A stretch of 64,000 nucleotides of DNA from Hofstenia miamia (lineage: Eukaryota; Xenacoelomorpha; Acoela), in NCBI GenBank assembly GCA_004352715.1, contig SCFE01000089.1, forward strand, positions 750,306-814,305, written 5' to 3'. This document shows positions 48,746-60,680 of the stretch, in pieces; the stretch's first letter is position 1, and every line of letters begins with the position of its first letter. Below the pieces are notes generated by a model that was not told the DNA's origin, ran no database searches, and saw only the letters and a program-made list of their open reading frames with translations. A program made the translations under genes and the position numbers.

Positions 48746-50589
48746 ATTGCTGTGCATGTACCTCTTTGGCATGAAATAACCCAACGATGAGTTTTTAGAA
48801 TTTCGCTTAGTTTGGATGTTGTTCTAGGAATTAACAATAAATGCTGTGTTTATAACATTTAGTTACATAAAACGAGCTTTGTTTTATGTTATATATTTCC
48901 TCCACTTTCTATTATGTGAATGCAATAAAAAGCGAATTTGAATGTACTAAAATGTGCGATTATGGCGCAAAATCGATCCAATATTTCACAACAATGTGCT
49001 ATATGAAGATCTTTTTCAAGCAACAGTTCCTCAAATATTTTGATAATTAATTACTCTAACGAACAGAATTAAGAAATTCATAATATGAATCCCTATCTGT
49101 ATTATTTAATATTTAAAAATCATATAAATGCGTCAAATAAATTCTACAAACAGCAATGTCTATAATTCCAATTAGCAAGCTTGTCTAAATATACATTCAT
49201 CTGCAAAAAATAAGGCTTGAAATATTTTTCAGTTATTCTTATTTTTCTCTCATTTTGTTTAGATTGTCAGTTGAGCGATAATTTTATGAATTTCTGATGG
49301 AATTTGGGATGTTCCAAATTTCATTTCGTTTTTCATTTCCATGTAATGATGAAATTTTTACAAATATTAAAGCAGATTGTTGTTTTTCAAACTAAATTAG
49401 TTATTGCTCTGAAAAATATGATGCTATAGGTTTCGGCGATCAAATCCATATCTATTCCTATTAGTTCAGAAGCCATAACACCAATTTTCTGTTTCTAATA
49501 TTTAAAGTTGTGGAAAGAACAACAATACATGTAAATTTTTACAGTTTAATTTTTTTGTCTTATTTTGACGACTTTAGATGTGAGCTTTTCAACTACTAGC
49601 ATTTCTCAGTAATTTGAATTCCTATGCAAGCTTGGGCATTGATTTTATTGTTATAGTAGTGGACATCATTTACACCGAATCAACCTAACATTATTTATGT
49701 ACTGAGATTTACTGCTTCAAGTCTTTGCTAATATTTGGGAATGCGTGTAAACAATGGATTATACATTTATCAATAGCTTACACTTGTTTTAATGCACTAC
49801 ACATTAATCTGTTGTGAGGTTCCTATCAATTCTTAGTTCAATGCATATCAGCGCGTGGCTGAATAAGTATATATATATATGCTTAGACGTTGATTTATAT
49901 TAAATGTATTTTTAAGTCTATTATTTTTTGCAGCACCGTGTGAATCTAACATTTTTGTTAACAACTGTTAGCTAAAGAATGAAGCATTTCTGGAACTCAA
50001 GCGTTTTACTTGTTTTTGCATTTCCTGTTGAATTCGAAATTTCTAAAAACGCCAAGTTTCTTCTATCATTCGAAAATACATTTTGTGAGAAGAACCGCAC
50101 TAATTGCTTTAAAGGACGAAATTCTTCTTCATAATTTATTTAAGTGGATGCTTTTATTTAAATTCTAATTTACCAAAATGGCACGACCATTGCACAACCA
50201 AGACTTCAAAGAATTTTCTAAAACTTGACACTTTCAGAAAGATCTTTGTTAAAATAATAGATATGTTGCTATCTTTCAAAACGTAAATAACTAATTTTTT
50301 TATAATTTTGACAACTAAAATTTTTATAGAATGATATTTACATACATTTAACGACCCTAAATGTACAAAAAAAACCAATCTTCAAATAATGAGTGTTTTT
50401 GAGTTGATTTTATTCTGTATTGGTTAATATCGGTTGATTGATTCTTGCGATTTAATGCAGGTTTTGGCAAAGTCTAAATGCTTTTTATTGCGACGTTTGA
50501 GGCATTCTTTTTTAATATTCATTAACTTAGTTTGATTAAATTTAATCGCTAGAGATTCTGCAATTTTTTCTCTTGGTGTTTTATTAGAA
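48265..50589. other. Intergenic stretch, serine-rich gene 3' side
   Basis: AT-rich. Possible poly(A) signals AATAAA occur near 48543 and 48834. AT runs lie at 48713-48742 and 49868-49880. No further gene recognised. Confidence 0.5.
48713..48742. repeat. AT microsatellite
   Basis: 30-bp TA run downstream of the serine-rich gene. Confidence 0.92.
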
Positions 50590-51010
50590 TTTCGAGATTA
50601 CTTCTTGTTGAAAGATTTTGATATAGAAAATTTCTGATTTAAGCAATAAAAGTACTCGTTGTTAGTTGTCATGATTAATGTAACTTGCTCTCTAACCAAA
50701 ATTCGTTCCGCCACTACTAATATAAATGGAGCTCCATCCTGCATGAATCTACAGTCACAATCTGGAATCCACTCACAGACTTGTGGTAAACACACTTAGC
50801 AAGTACCTCACCTTTGTATTGAATCTAGCACGTTGTTCCATTCACAATGTAGTGACACTCTTATAGCTGATCTAACTCCAACCCATGACTCACAATGGAA
50901 GCTTAATTGTCTCCAATAGGCGATCCTTATGATGATTATAATGTCTTTGTCACCTCACATTATAAGTTTGTTTCAATAAAGTGCGAAGTCTCTTCACTGA
51001 AGGTTACCTA
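50590..51010 (-). pseudogene. Tc1/mariner-like transposase relic
   Basis: Minus-strand fragments. A TFSEETSHFIETN segment near 50995 resembles the FSDE block. SAIRVSLHCEWNNVLDSIQ lies near 50860, and RFMQDGAPFILVVAERIL near 50750 matches the MQDGAP block holding the second catalytic aspartate of IS630/Tc1/mariner transposases. Frameshifts and stops separate them. The third catalytic region is not visible. Confidence 0.6.
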
Positions 51011-52197
51011 AATTTACACAACAACATTTGACAGACAATTCAAATCTACATCTTTCTCCATTGATTTAACTTGCAGTCTTTATGAGTACGGACCACTTTT
51101 TGCAATTCATTCTATATTTATTTGTGAGCGTTGGAACCTTTGTAGGGGAATGAGATCTGTAACCAGCACAAACCAGGCATCATTTTACTGTTCTTGAACT
51201 AATAGAAACCCCAGCCTACCTCAGCTCTCACATTAGCTCAGTAGATGTGCATTACCTTTCAAATTTCATTTTCATCAAAAACTAGTTGGCATCAGCCTCA
51301 CAGGTTTTCCTTGCTCTTATCAGCAATGCCAGATACTCTATTTTTTGAAACACCTCAAAGTTAATGTTTCAAATTTAGTCTTAGTTTTTGGATGTGACAG
51401 GGAAATATTATTTTTGTTTCTCCCTGTTGGCAGATTTTTTTCAAAAGTGCTGGTCGATCTTCATTAATAAAATCTCAAAATAGTCTTAGCCGAGGAGAAA
51501 CTTAATTAAATTTTCGGGTTTTATTTTAAATGGCCCTCTTAATACAATTTGAGAAATATTTTTTAGTCTATTGCAAGCCTGTTGGATTGTGCTCAGCTAC
51601 TTAGATGGTGAGCAACTTACTTTTGTAGGAAAGCATTTGCCAGATTTTTCAATGATTTTCCTACTTCACTGTCTACTTCAAGGTTCCAAGCAATTTTTTT
51701 AGCCGAACTGCCTGTATTTTCTTAATTTACAGCCTGATGGTATCCTTCAGCAACTCAATCAATTGGAATTATTTCTCTCAGTGTACTATTATTTGTTTGT
51801 GGGCGCATGTAGACATTTAAGTGGAGCAAAAGAGAGCTACTGTGATGCAAATATGTTCCCAGGCTTTATCATCACCCTGTGATGGAAAATGTATTGATTG
51901 GTGTGTAAATTTTCGGCGTGTGCCTAGTTTAATGAACCAAGGAAACTGTGAAGTTGACAACACATTGGAATCGCTAAATCAATGACATTATTTATCTAAA
52001 TGAACATATCAGACATTTCGTAAGAACTACACTTGATCCTGAGGTAGACTACGAATGTATATTTCGAGTAATTTTGCAACATTTAATGTGATTTTTTCGA
52101 AATATCGTTTTTATAGCTATCCTTGATTTGTTTGAGCTAATAGAAATTTTGTTAATCATTAGCATTGTTAAACTAACTCTTCCCTTTAGAATCATAA
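51011..52197. other. Intergenic stretch upstream of RCL1
   Basis: No gene recognised. It may include more decayed transposon sequence from the relic at 50590-51010. Confidence 0.45.
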
Positions 52198-52208
52198 CTG
52201 TTTTAGAG

Positions 52209-53991
52209 ATGTCAACGTCACACACGTTAACATTCGAGGGCTGTAATTACCTTCGTCATCGAATCATCCTTTCACTTTTGTCATCACGACCAATCAAAAT
52301 AAGTCAAATTCGATCACGAGATGATAAACCAGGACTTTGGGAATCTGAAGCTAGCCTCATACGCTTAATTGATCGCTTGACAAATGGATCGAAAATTGAA
52401 ATTAACGAAACAGGAACACGCTTATTATTTTCACCGGGACTTCTTCAGGTATGCCATGTTTTTTCAGATTTCAAACTATATATTTTCGCAAATGTTCTGA
52501 AATTACTGACTTTTGGGGTCAATTTCTAGCAATGTTTTCAATATGTTTGATACTAAAATTTTCCAATAATTTATAATTAATTTGATGGGAAGTGTTTGTT
52601 CTTATAATGCCTAAAGTGATTATTCAGTTTATATTTAGGGAGGCACAGTAGAACATGAGTGTTCAAAGGCTAGAAGCATCTCTTACTACCTTGAAGTCTT
52701 GATTGCGATTGCTCCCTTCTGTGCAACTTCTTTAGATGTCGTTCTAAAGGGTGTCACAAGTAGCACTAAAATTGATCCATCTGTCGATCACATTATCCAC
52801 TCACTTGTACCTCTTCTTAAACGAAGAAATTTATCAACGACTCTCAAAGTTGTAAAACGCGGTTGTGCTCCAAAAGGGGGTGGTGAAGTTCATTTTACTT
52901 GCAGCATTCTTTCTTCTCTTAATGCTGATCAATGGATTAAGTGTGGAAAAGTAAATTCTTTAATATTTCGTTATCCATTTTACATTCATGTAAGTTAAGA
53001 AAATATGATGTGGTGACTGCAGTCCTTGTACTATCCATTTAATTTACTTGAATTTTTAGGTTATGTGTTTCCATCTTCCTTGAATTATAATATTTTGGAT
53101 TTCTTAAGTGTTTTTGTGGATATTTTTTTAGATTTGCTTTAGGTGAAACGCGTCAGAGGGGTTTGCTACTGTTGTCGGGTGTCGCCTGCTGTTGCTCATC
53201 GTGCGGTAGAAGCTGCTAAGGGCATTCTCTTAAAATTTCTTCCCGATGTTTACATTGCAATCGATCAACGCAAAGGCGCAAGTGCAGGTCTCAGTCCTGG
53301 TTATGGAGTTGTTCTTGTTGCTGAAACAACTGAAGGCTCCACATACGTTGGTGAATCGATTTTCTCTGAAGATAGTACGGCAGAAGCTGTTGGCATCGAT
53401 GCGGCTAAGAATCTTCTGCAAGTGTGTTCTTATTAAGCTTTTTTCAATTCGTTTTTTTAATGTCTGCTTTCTATAAGACTTGTTAATTTTCGTGATATTG
53501 CGAATGAAAAGAATGCAGCCTATTAGGCATCATTTTACAATTAGGGAAGATTTCAACGACCGTTCTTCAGTACAGATTTTTTTGAAGCGTACTAAATTTT
53601 GCTATTAACTTTGTTAGCCTTTTAAAAACTATTTTTATACAGACATGCTTCTATAAGGACGTTTTAGTTATAATAATACATTTGGGCTATCAATTAAGCA
53701 TTTCTTTTTATTTAGGAAGTAGTTCAGGGTGGTGTTTGTAACTCCAATGCTCAATATCTCCCATTACTGCAGATGGCCGTATCACAGAGAGATGTTTCCA
53801 AAGTTCTTCTCGGCTCACTAACCCCATTCACCATCGAATTTCTGAGACATTTAAAGACATTTTTTAATCTACTCTTCAAAATCGAAACAATTTCCAATGA
53901 AGAAAATGAGCAGACTGACATAGACCAGTCAAAGTTCATGTTGACGTGCGTGGGTGTTGGTTATTCTAATATTAGTAAAAGAAGGCTTTGA
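52209..53991 (+). CDS. RCL1: RNA 3'-terminal phosphate cyclase-like protein (RCL1)
   Basis: Four exons, 52209-52448, 52639-52950, 53143-53421 and 53716-53991, all joining in phase 0, give 368 residues (human 373). RCL1 is a nucleolar ribosome-biogenesis factor that binds the GTPase BMS1, enters the small-subunit processome, and is needed for pre-rRNA cleavage at site A2 to release 18S rRNA. Family signs are FEGCNYLRHRIILSLLSSRP at the N-terminus, RGCAPKGGGEVHF in exon 2, a VRGVCYCCRVSPAVAHRAV start and GLSPGYGVVLVAET in exon 3, and DVSKVLLGSLTPFTIEFLRH in exon 4. The catalytic histidine motif of true RtcA cyclases is not seen in the exon-4 region, as expected for RCL1. Introns are 190-294 bp. 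The start follows TTTTAG-AG closely, another acceptor-like context. The gene looks intact. Confidence 0.96.
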
Positions 53992-54163
53992 AATATTTGT
54001 TTTTATTGTAAGAATTAAAACATATTTTTCGGACACAGAACAAGTGCTGTAGTGTAAGTTAGAGTAAACTTAAACGCACACATATGCATACTACACATGC
54101 ACGCAAACACGGTATGTTTTCTTTGGTGCTGATCAAGGAATGTTAGGTATTGCTTCAGCTTTG

Positions 54164-54169
54164 AATAAA
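54164..54169 (+). promoter_or_regulatory. Possible RCL1 polyadenylation signal
   Basis: AATAAA 173 nt after the stop codon. A weaker ATTAAA lies near 54015. Either could serve. Confidence 0.4.
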
Positions 54170-54429
54170 ACACATATACTGTATTCTCCTCTCGAGATTT
54201 TGTTCGTTATTTAAAATATTTGGTAAATATGTCAACATTTTACAGGATGAGTCATAATTCCCTGGATTTTAATAAACTATGTATGAAACCATGAAAATAT
54301 GTGTGTATTATGCATACTTTGTGTAATGTTGTTGCTGTACACTCTCGGTTTTAAGTTTTCATTTTAGGTTTAAATATAGAATGTGTAATTCAGGAAAAAG
54401 TAAAAATTATATATTTTAATATTGCTGAG

Positions 54430-54900
54430 TTTGGTTATGAAGTAGTCAAAGAAATATTCCGAGATTAATTTCAAAGGAAACCATCTTCAAAGTTTTTGTC
54501 TATTTTTGGGAACAAAAATGAAAAGAAGCAGGCTCATTATCTAAGAATAGGCCACCGCACTGATCGTCAAATTTCCGCATCTGATGATGAAAATATCAAT
54601 AGTTTTAACTTTAGTTTCAATGATCTTACAACATCTACTCGCCGCATATCAGATGAACTACCCTATCATGTGCAGGATTCTTAAAATTTTGCGCAATAAT
54701 GATCGATAATTTTCAGCATGACCCTGCATATTTAAGAAAAGTTTTATTTTCTGACGAGTGTGCGTTTACTCTTACTTAACACGTAAATAAGCATAGTGTG
54801 CACTTTTGGTCTCACGACAATCCCCATGAATGATTTGAAAACCCTGGAAAAGCTCAAGCACTAACAGTTTATGCTTGCATTTCGTTTTCAGGTTTAATTG
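54430..54900 (+). pseudogene. Mariner-like transposase relic
   Basis: Plus-strand fragments in the right order for a mariner/IS630 transposase. An N-terminal helix-turn-helix region has GRT- or GHRTDRQISASDDENIN-like sequence and STRRISDEL (near 54640). After a frameshift the catalytic region reads HDPAYLRKVLFSDECAFTL (near 54720-54775), with the SDE box, then VNKHSVHFWSHDNPHE and KAQALTVYACISFSG, with two in-frame stops. It ends near 54900 before the remaining catalytic residues. With the relic at 50590-51010 it flanks RCL1, in the opposite orientation. Confidence 0.75.
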
Positions 54901-55153
54901 TTATTTTATAGATTATAGCTAAATTTTAACAATTGATTAATATATTTGCAGGAACTTATTGCAAAATTATTGTAAATATTTTTATAATTTATTTTGTACT
55001 AGTATTTGTACCCGTTGTTGCCCAGGTTTATAGGAAATGCCTCCTGGTTCTTAATTACCACCATAATTGTGGACCCCTTTCTCTGGTCTAGATTATTTAG
55101 GTAAAATTTGGAGTAACTAAGTAAAGCCATTGTATAGAATACCTGACCCTTAA

Positions 55154-55211
55154 TGACCACATTTTGACACCATATAATCATCCCTGGTCATAGGGTGTCA
55201 AAATGTGGTCA
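55154..55211. repeat. Perfect 18-bp inverted repeat with 22-nt loop
   Basis: The left arm TGACCACATTTTGACACC (55154-55171) is matched exactly by its inverse at 55194-55211. It could be the end of a foldback element or the stem of an unassigned RNA. Confidence 0.85.
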
Positions 55212-55259
55212 AGTTGTAAAATTGGTTATAGTAATCATAAGCAACATACATACAGACAC

Positions 55260-55263
<4 letters not shown>

Positions 55264-55294
<31 letters not shown>
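55264..55294. repeat. AT microsatellite
   Basis: 31-bp AT run ending at the gap; a further AT run follows the gap at 55472-55485. Confidence 0.92.
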
Positions 55295-55471
55295 NNNNNN
55301 NNNNNNNNNNNNNNNNNNNNNNNNNNNNNNNNNNNNNNNNNNNNNNNNNNNNNNNNNNNNNNNNNNNNNNNNNNNNNNNNNNNNNNNNNNNNNNNNNNNN
55401 NNNNNNNNNNNNNNNNNNNNNNNNNNNNNNNNNNNNNNNNNNNNNNNNNNNNNNNNNNNNNNNNNNNNNNN
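55295..55471. other. Assembly gap (177 N) inside an AT repeat
   Basis: AT runs on both sides indicate an unresolved microsatellite. Confidence 0.97.
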
Positions 55472-55485
55472 ATATATATATATAT

Positions 55486-56274
55486 TCTATATATAGCTAT
55501 TCTAGTGCAAAGTATTATGATTCACCCTGTATTTATTTGAGAATATACGAAAAATTATTAATTTAATTACTATTCAAATTTTCTTTTATAATGATTGATT
55601 TAATATCTGGAACAAGTTGGCAGTAACCATGTCATAATGATAGATGCAGCCGAATTATTCTTGCCCACTAAAATACTGATTTAACGTCTTAGTGTTATTA
55701 AACAGTCCGTGGTTGAATCGATAGAATTCTACCTTAGATGTACACTGCTGTAAAGTGAACCAGAGAATTTTATAGTAACCTTTTACTTCATACACTAACG
55801 TAAATCCAAGTAAAGCCGTTGTTTAAAAGGCAATGAATTAAAGTAAACTGAATGTATTTAGTAAAATATAATATAAAAATTGGATAACATTATAAATTAA
55901 TTTCAATATTCATGCAAATTTCATTGAGTGATTTAATCAACATTCCTTTCTTTAGACATCGAACATAGCAGATTTTTACTTACACGAATGAGACTTTGGT
56001 TTTCTATATTTGAGACCTAGTATGCTGTCGTGAACGAAAATCTTTCTTTACGGCAGTGTACTACCAGCTAATGTTTAATGGCTAATGAACTCTTTCAAAT
56101 TTTGACCAACTTTCAATGCGAATTTTTCAATTGGAATGAACTTTTATTGCCTTTCTAATTATCATTTGGGTTTTCGCAGTTTTTACTTTCAAACGGTTAT
56201 TTTTAATAATCTATGTTATTTGTGAAATTGTTTATTTTGCATCCATCGATTCAATTTTAGTTTTGCTTTCAGAT
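55486..56274. other. Upstream region of INTS4
   Basis: AT-rich with no gene. It ends in TTTTGCTTTCAG, an acceptor-like sequence two bases before the INTS4 start codon. Confidence 0.5.
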
Positions 56275-59200
56275 ATGGTGAAGAAGAGGCATGTAGTCTC
56301 AGATGCCCCAACAGAGGTTATCGTCGAAGCGGAATCGGCACCAAAAAAGCTTCGCTTGACACAGCCGCTTACGACTGAATCAGAAGAAGTCCAACGAGAT
56401 CACCTTCTTTGGCATACCTATGACATTCCGACTGATGAGGACCGTCAGGAAGTTATTGACTTCATTATTCAAGACCTTTCCTCACCTCGTTGTACGCATT
56501 TATGCTATGAATTATTATAGCAAACTGCAGAAATCTTATGTGTATAAGTGCACCACTTTGGAATGATAACAAAATTGCTCATATCTTGTGCTAATATGGA
56601 TCTCCAAAATTTTGTACACCCCGCGCCTCAGGGGGAGGGGGGGTGGGAGGCATTTCTACAGAAAGCCAAATAGTAGGGATTAATTGTTGATCACATTACC
56701 TTTAGACTTCTTGGTTATCTGAACTTTAGTTATAGGAATAATTTTATAGTCGGAACTTTCTTTATAAATTAGTTAATATTTTGTTAATATTTTAAGTACT
56801 ACGTACTTAGCAATACTCTATCACAAACGTTCACCATTACATGTGAGAGCACATCCATCAATAGATGTTTCAATATTTCAAGATTTCCAAATTTTCTAAT
56901 AGGCGATATCTCAGACATTGAAATATAATCAGTTTTTTTAAATTGATTCATTTGTTATTCTTCTAATTTCATAATAGGGGAGTTTGCCTTTGCTACATTT
57001 TTCAAGGGGAGGCTAACCAATTAGCTTTTATTCTTCAATACAAAATAATAATTCTATTAAAACATTTAGCAGCAATGCGTCAACTTGCTGATGAAGGTCT
57101 TCTGATCTCCGCACAGTGTTTGGCTGTTTTGGCCGAGCAAGGATTAAAGGAGGCTCAGTTGAATTCTATCGTGTCAATTACATCACACGCTCAACATCCC
57201 GATATTTTATGTGCATTGATATTGACACTACAGCATGCTGCTGTATCCAATCCAGATTTTAAAGAACAATGCTTAGCAGTTACACATTCCCTTGTCACAA
57301 GTCAGCAATTTCAGGTACACTTTCATTTATTTAATGCGCACACACACACTTTGCATACATTTAATTTTGTTTTTCGCATTTAATTTATAGCTGTTTATGA
57401 AAAACATATATAGTTCTACTTTTACAAATATATTTGCTTCAATAGGTTATTTTTTACATTTTAGTAAATTGCTTAAATTCTTAAATAGAATGATGCCAAA
57501 AATGTATCCCAATGTTTTTTGTAAGGGAGATGTAATTTTTGCGGAGAGTCTAAAAAAATTTTACCCCATATTAAATTTAATTAATATGTTTTAAGTAGGT
57601 GATGTTTTAAAACACTGACTTTTCTTAAATCTCATTGTAACATTTTTTGAAATGTCCCACTTTAAATTTCAACCTATGATATTCCATGATTTTGATTTTA
57701 AGCTGATATAAATCACAATTAATAGTATTAAGGACAGTTTTTAAGCTAAATAAGTTTAAAAGTTTATTCTTCCAGCTTACATTCCTAAGTTAGTTTCAAT
57801 ATTGTTCACACCAATTTATTTCTTCTCATGTCAGAATTTTACTTAATGTTATTAAATTCCTAATTTAATTGCATTTTGTGCAATTCAATATCAGTTTTGT
57901 TCTCTTAGTTTTATTATATAAAGATGAAATTCAGTAACTCACTGTTTTCTTATTTATTATTTTCAAATTCTTTCATTACTTGAATAATCACTTTAGTTTA
58001 TGTTTAAACTAAAAGTAATAAGTATGAATTAAGAATATAGAGGTCAAACTTCTCTTTAGACAAAAATTTTAGTTATACCCACTACCTTGACAGAGCAAAG
58101 TTGAGGTGTAAATCAAACCATTATTTTGCATATACATGTACACCTATAATGCAAGATTAAATGATCAACATCAATATCAAAGAGTAGTTGTAAAAGTGCT
58201 GATTTTACTTTTTTTCTAAACTATGTTTAAATAGGTTCCTGTTATTGTGGCTTGTTTATCACTGGTTGGTTCTGTTTTGTCATCGAATGATGATGATCGC
58301 TTAATTCAATTGTGGAATCGGCTTTGGCTTCATCCAGACGCCAGAGTGCGTATGTCTGTGTTAAAATCGGCAATGAACGCTGTCAAAATTGGCTATGAAC
58401 CGAATATCGTAATGTACCACCGTTCCATTAGATTGTTTTCTGATGACTTTGAGGGAGTCAGAGCCGCAGCAGTCGAATTTGTTTGTCTCTTTGCGGATAA
58501 AATCCCCCTCCATGATATTCCAGTAAGTCGCATGAAATAAGTTTCGATATTTCAGCTTTTATGTGTACTAGATTTTGATCCCAGATAATTTATTTGTATC
58601 TTTAGGCTCCTGAAGATCCATCATCTAACATAACCTTAGTCGAGCATGCATTTAACGCCGCCTGTGAAATGGTCACTGATATATCGTTGAAAGTGCGCAC
58701 TTGTGCTGTGCTGCAAATTGGGAAACTGCAGCATGTGACAGGCTCTATTCTTGAATTGACTCTCGAGCAGCAATTAATGTCTCATTTACGTAAGAAGAAC
58801 ACTTCGAAAGAACGCCGCTCTGCTCTTGTACTTTCAGGTTGGATACATTGTAACCTCACTTGCATGTGATATATAGAGATAACTGTCTAAATATTGCGAT
58901 GATGATGATTACTTAAAAATATAATCAATAAATGTATAGAAATACATAGTTGAAGCTATAAAAAAATTACTTAAATATTAGGTGGTTGGGCAACTGGTCG
59001 TAGATGGGGAGATGATTCACCAGCCGAGTTTGTGGACACTGCAAATGTCAGTTTGGTTAAGCGGGGTGCTTGCGGTGCCTTTGTTAATGGATTAGAAGAT
59101 GAATCGATGCAAGTGCGCATAGGCACTGTGTCTGCAATCAGTTCTCTCGCACGATGCAATGTGGCATTTGCAATGAAGTCTCTCGATTCTCTAGTTGATA

Positions 59201-59587
59201 TGCTCAATGACGAAATTGAGGAAGTCAGACAATCTGCTATAGAAGCTTTAAAGGTGACTTTTCCTTTACATTGGAAGATATCTTCCTTTATAGGTAGTAT
59301 CTGCTCATTGTGTTATTCGCGAAGATCAATTGGAAGACATACTTAGTGGCCTGGATGATCTATCGGTGAGCATAAGAGAGGGCATTCATGATTTATTATC
59401 CGTTTGCACGCTTCACAATAAAGAATGTATGAGGGCTGCGCTTCAAGCACTGCTCCGAAACTTGAAAAAGTATACTAAGGATAAAGAATCTATTTGGTGT
59501 GCTCTTCATCATCTTGGTGATCGTCATTACAATCTTTGCCTTCCTCTTATGGATGAGTTTTTGTGCCTGCATCCATTTTTTGATACG
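56275..59587 (+). CDS. INTS4: Integrator complex subunit 4, N-terminal exons
   Basis: Six exons in consistent phase: 56275-56491, 57070-57314, 58235-58522, 58606-58837, 58982-59253 and 59294-59587. They give 516 residues, a little over half of human INTS4 (963). INTS4 is the HEAT-repeat scaffold that holds the INTS9/INTS11 nuclease in the Integrator cleavage module, which processes snRNA 3' ends and attenuates RNA polymerase II transcripts in the nucleus. Matches include KKLRLTQPL in exon 1, HEAT helices ending IRLFSDDFEGVRAAAVEF in exon 3, GRRWGDDSP and RGACGAFVNGLEDE with DMLNDEIEEVRQSAIEALK in exon 5, and SIREGIHDLL to LCLHPFFDT in exon 6. A GTATGA donor follows exon 6, but the next exons, which carry the INTS9/11-binding part, are not found. 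A transposon remnant and a 1000-N gap come instead. Confidence 0.93.
56631..56650 (+). other. G-quadruplex motif in INTS4 intron 1
   Basis: GGGGGAGGGGGGGTGGGAGG: one G run of five, one of seven (able to act as two tracts) and one of three. It lies on the RNA-like strand of intron 1 and is repeated at 62017-62036 in the second copy. Confidence 0.65.
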
Positions 59588-59629
59588 GTATGAATTAGCG
59601 GACAGTTAATGTAACATTAATGCCACGGA

Positions 59630-60680
59630 TTAGTAAAAAATATTTAAAAAAATTTAATCAGGAATTGAAGAGAGATGTCGTTTGTTGTATTGACAGAAAA
59701 AAATTTCCGCAAACGCTAAGAAAAATTGATATGATTATAGTTCTAAAGCAAAGGCACATAGAAAGAAGCTTAACCGGCAGAGAGTTGCAAAGTTTCGTTC
59801 AGAGAAAAAAATCATCTTTGAAGATCAGGAAAATACGGGTTATTCTACTAAATCATCTCTTGGTAGGGATGTCTCTAGAGCCGCCCAAACTCTGCCTCTG
59901 AGTCCTAGGAAAAAGAAAACTAATTAACATACTTGCCCTAAAAGTCGGCATAATAAAGTCGACCACAGAGCCTAAAAAAATTAATAAGCGAGGACACAAG
60001 GGAAAGGTTCGGAATTTTTATAGCCGTGGTGATGTTTCAAAGCACCCTCCGGGTAAAAAAGACTGTTACCTTGTGGAAAGAGTTCAAAAACGGCATCTTT
60101 CCTACACAATCATAGAAACCCATTCATTATTCCTACATGATCACCCAGACGTGAGGATAGGAAAGTCAAAGTTCGCAATCGGAAACCCCAAAGAATGCAT
60201 GTCTATGCATTTATCATGAAAATATTTCTGTTACGTGAAGCTTTGCAAAAAATTATTCGCACTTTCCCCTACTCCAGCAGTTTCATATCCAACCTAGTAT
60301 GTTCACCTGATTCTGAAAAATGCATTATGGGCAATTGTGATAATTACTCAAATGATAAAGCAGAACATGATTGTGCAGCTGATATAACGAAGAACTTCTC
60401 AAAAAAAACAAACAAAAAAGTTTGCAGGGCTGTGACAGTAAGTGAAGCTGTGGACTGTTTAATGGAAAATATTCAGACCTTTCTTTCCCATGTCCTTAAG
60501 AGGGAACAAAGTAGTTGTTTTCAAGAAATACTTTCGAATATTCCCGGCGACAACGCAGTTATTCAGGTAGATTTCAACGAAAACTATTCATTCCAACAGC
60601 AGGGGGAGATCCAGTCCGCATACTGGAGTAAAAACCAGTTGATCTCATTCACCGTTTTGATATTTCTTCATTAACTGCTA
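59630..60680 (+). pseudogene. Broken transposon-type gene after INTS4 exon 6
   Basis: Three frames cover one protein family. RQRVAKFRSEKK followed by SSLGRDVSRAAQTLPLSPRK lies at about 59770-59915. An RGHKGKVRNFYSRGDVSKHP segment, then PGKKD, KRHLSYTIIETHSLF and VRIGKSKFA, lie at 59941-60215. After a slip at a CLCIYHEN segment (near 60200) comes an open frame to 60674 with CRAVTVSEAVDCLME and IQVDFNENYSFQQQGEIQSA. I know this arrangement from multicopy, transposon-like genes in several invertebrate genomes but cannot name the superfamily. The aspartate of QVDFNENY could be a nuclease residue. Broken by at least two frameshifts. Confidence 0.65.

Larger units (their letters stand above)
54901..55294. 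other. Intergenic stretch with hairpin and AT run
   Basis: Contains an 18-bp perfect stem at 55154-55211 and an AT run at 55264-55294 that leads into the gap. Confidence 0.6.
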
